DNA from: Microcaldota archaeon
GTDB taxonomy: Archaea; Micrarchaeota; Micrarchaeia; Micrarchaeales; Micrarchaeaceae
Direction: 5' to 3'
DNA length: 5,770 nt
Assembly: GCA_027344745.1 (NCBI GenBank)
Contig: DAHWIS010000055.1
Location: 1-5,770, forward strand
Shown: positions 5,358 to 5,770 of the stretch, piece after piece
Layout: each line of letters starts with the position of its first letter
Numbering within the stretch: the stretch's first letter is position 1
Program-made: the position numbers and the translations under genes
Notes under the pieces: generated by a model
Seen by the model: only the letters and a program-made list of their open reading frames with translations
Told to the model about the DNA's origin: nothing
Database searches by the model: none

Positions 5358-5770
5358 TTGAGCACCCCACTAGAATGTTTTGGTTTTGCCGTTCCCTGTC
5401 CGTCTAAAAGGGCTTTTGCAATGTCCCGTATGTGGCCCTCGGCAAGCCTGTTTATCGCGTACGGTACCCAATCCTTTCCGTACGAAACGTATACACTCAA
5501 ATTAATCTTCTTTTTCATGAGCATGGACATGCGTTTATTATTATACCCTAATGGCAACTCAAATATTAAATTCCTTCTGTAATCCTTGTTCAGTTCAGCA
5601 AATCTGGCAAGAAACTTTTCGTCGCTGCTGAACAGCGTTACCTTAACCTCTTTATTTAATAGCTGGTGCACTATATCCGAGTATGCATCCAATTCCTTTT
5701 TACGACTGATTATGTGCTCTGGACTTTGCATATGTTTTTTATCGGTTCCAGCACCTTCTCTATAATTAAT
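5354..5770 (-). CDS. Proline dehydrogenase-like protein, C-terminal part (5' end outside window)
   Basis: The frame stays open through ATG 5731 to the window edge (13 more codons, beginning INYREG), so this is the last 138 residues of a longer protein, not a 125-residue gene. It matches the end of the FAD-dependent proline dehydrogenase barrel. NYREG then KKELDAYSDIVHQLL corresponds to the family's YKE..K...D.NY..L segment. VTLFSSDEKFL lies where ATHD normally appears. FELPLGYNNKRM matches the FEFQMLYGVR block, and VYVSYGKDWVPYAINRLAEG matches VYVPYGxDWYPYFMRRLAER. Proline dehydrogenase oxidises proline to pyrroline-5-carboxylate at the membrane, passing electrons to the quinone pool. Two usual residues differ: the first of the paired arginines that bind the proline carboxylate is Asn, and the ER after it is EG. 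Substrate use may therefore differ. The stop codon overlaps the epimerase start. Confidence 0.75.
   Translation of the reverse strand: MNYREGAGTDKKHMQSPEHIISRKKELDAYSDIVHQLLNKEVKVTLFSSDEKFLARFAELNKDYRRNLIFELPLGYNNKRMSMLMKKKINLSVYVSYGKDWVPYAINRLAEGHIRDIAKALLDGQGTAKPKHSSGVLN
5363..5368 (-). promoter_or_regulatory. Ribosome binding site deciding the TTG start of the epimerase
   Basis: GGGGTG on the minus strand is a near match to the archaeal GGAGGTG Shine-Dalgarno consensus and sits 5 nt before TTG 5357. No ATG or GTG is available in frame after the upstream stop, so this site supports the rare start codon. It lies inside the 3' end of the ProDH-like gene. Confidence 0.65.

Noticed and set aside
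5354..5731. Treating the ATG at 5731 as the start of a complete 125-residue gene
   Set aside because: The frame is open for 13 more codons to the window edge and those residues (NYREG) fit the preceding family segment, so the ATG is most likely internal.
1..5770. CRISPR array or transposon with terminal inverted repeats
   Set aside because: No regularly spaced repeats and no long inverted terminal repeats were seen; the only repeats are short and local.

Overview
The window looks archaeal. The clearest marker is a geranylgeranylglyceryl-phosphate synthase, which makes the first ether bond of archaeal membrane lipids. It is supported by an Rqc2/NFACT-type protein, a short archaeal-style RNase Z, a tRNA gene without encoded CCA, TATA/BRE-like promoter sequence, and closely packed genes with GGTG-type ribosome binding sites. 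The small, tightly packed operon would suit a reduced-genome archaeon such as a DPANN/ARMAN-type lineage, but the sequence alone does not fix the phylum.

Right part (about 1426-5770, all on the minus strand): one co-directional, probably co-transcribed run. In transcription order it is the C-terminal part of a proline dehydrogenase-like protein (open at the window edge), an extended-SDR sugar-nucleotide epimerase/dehydratase starting at TTG with a 4-nt overlap, GGGP synthase, an Rqc2-like protein reduced to its N-terminal half, RNase Z, and tRNA-Val(GAC). Gaps between the coding genes are -4, 35, 4 and 8 nt. The tRNA begins at the base directly after the RNase Z stop codon. The distal part thus joins ribosome quality control, tRNA 3' processing and a tRNA substrate in one transcript.

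Left part (about 1-1377): an accessory scar. It holds a broken plus-strand gene with two opposite single-base frameshifts (possibly nuclease-like), an apparently intact RelB/RelE-type toxin-antitoxin pair with its own TATA-like promoter, and a minus-strand remnant of a tyrosine recombinase carrying its catalytic C-terminus but broken by a one-base deletion. Between the integrase remnant and the tRNA 3' end is a strong hairpin with a C(UUCG)G loop. This layout suggests an integrated element next to tRNA-Val that has decayed while its toxin-antitoxin module stayed intact.

The points most worth a second look are the zero-spacing RNase Z/tRNA-Val junction, where RNase P cleavage would leave an mRNA ending exactly at its stop codon; the NFACT protein lacking its C-terminal half; substitutions in the phosphate/substrate motif of GGGP synthase and in the proline-binding motif of the ProDH-like protein; and the decayed element. 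No CRISPR array, insertion sequence with terminal repeats, or replication origin was seen.
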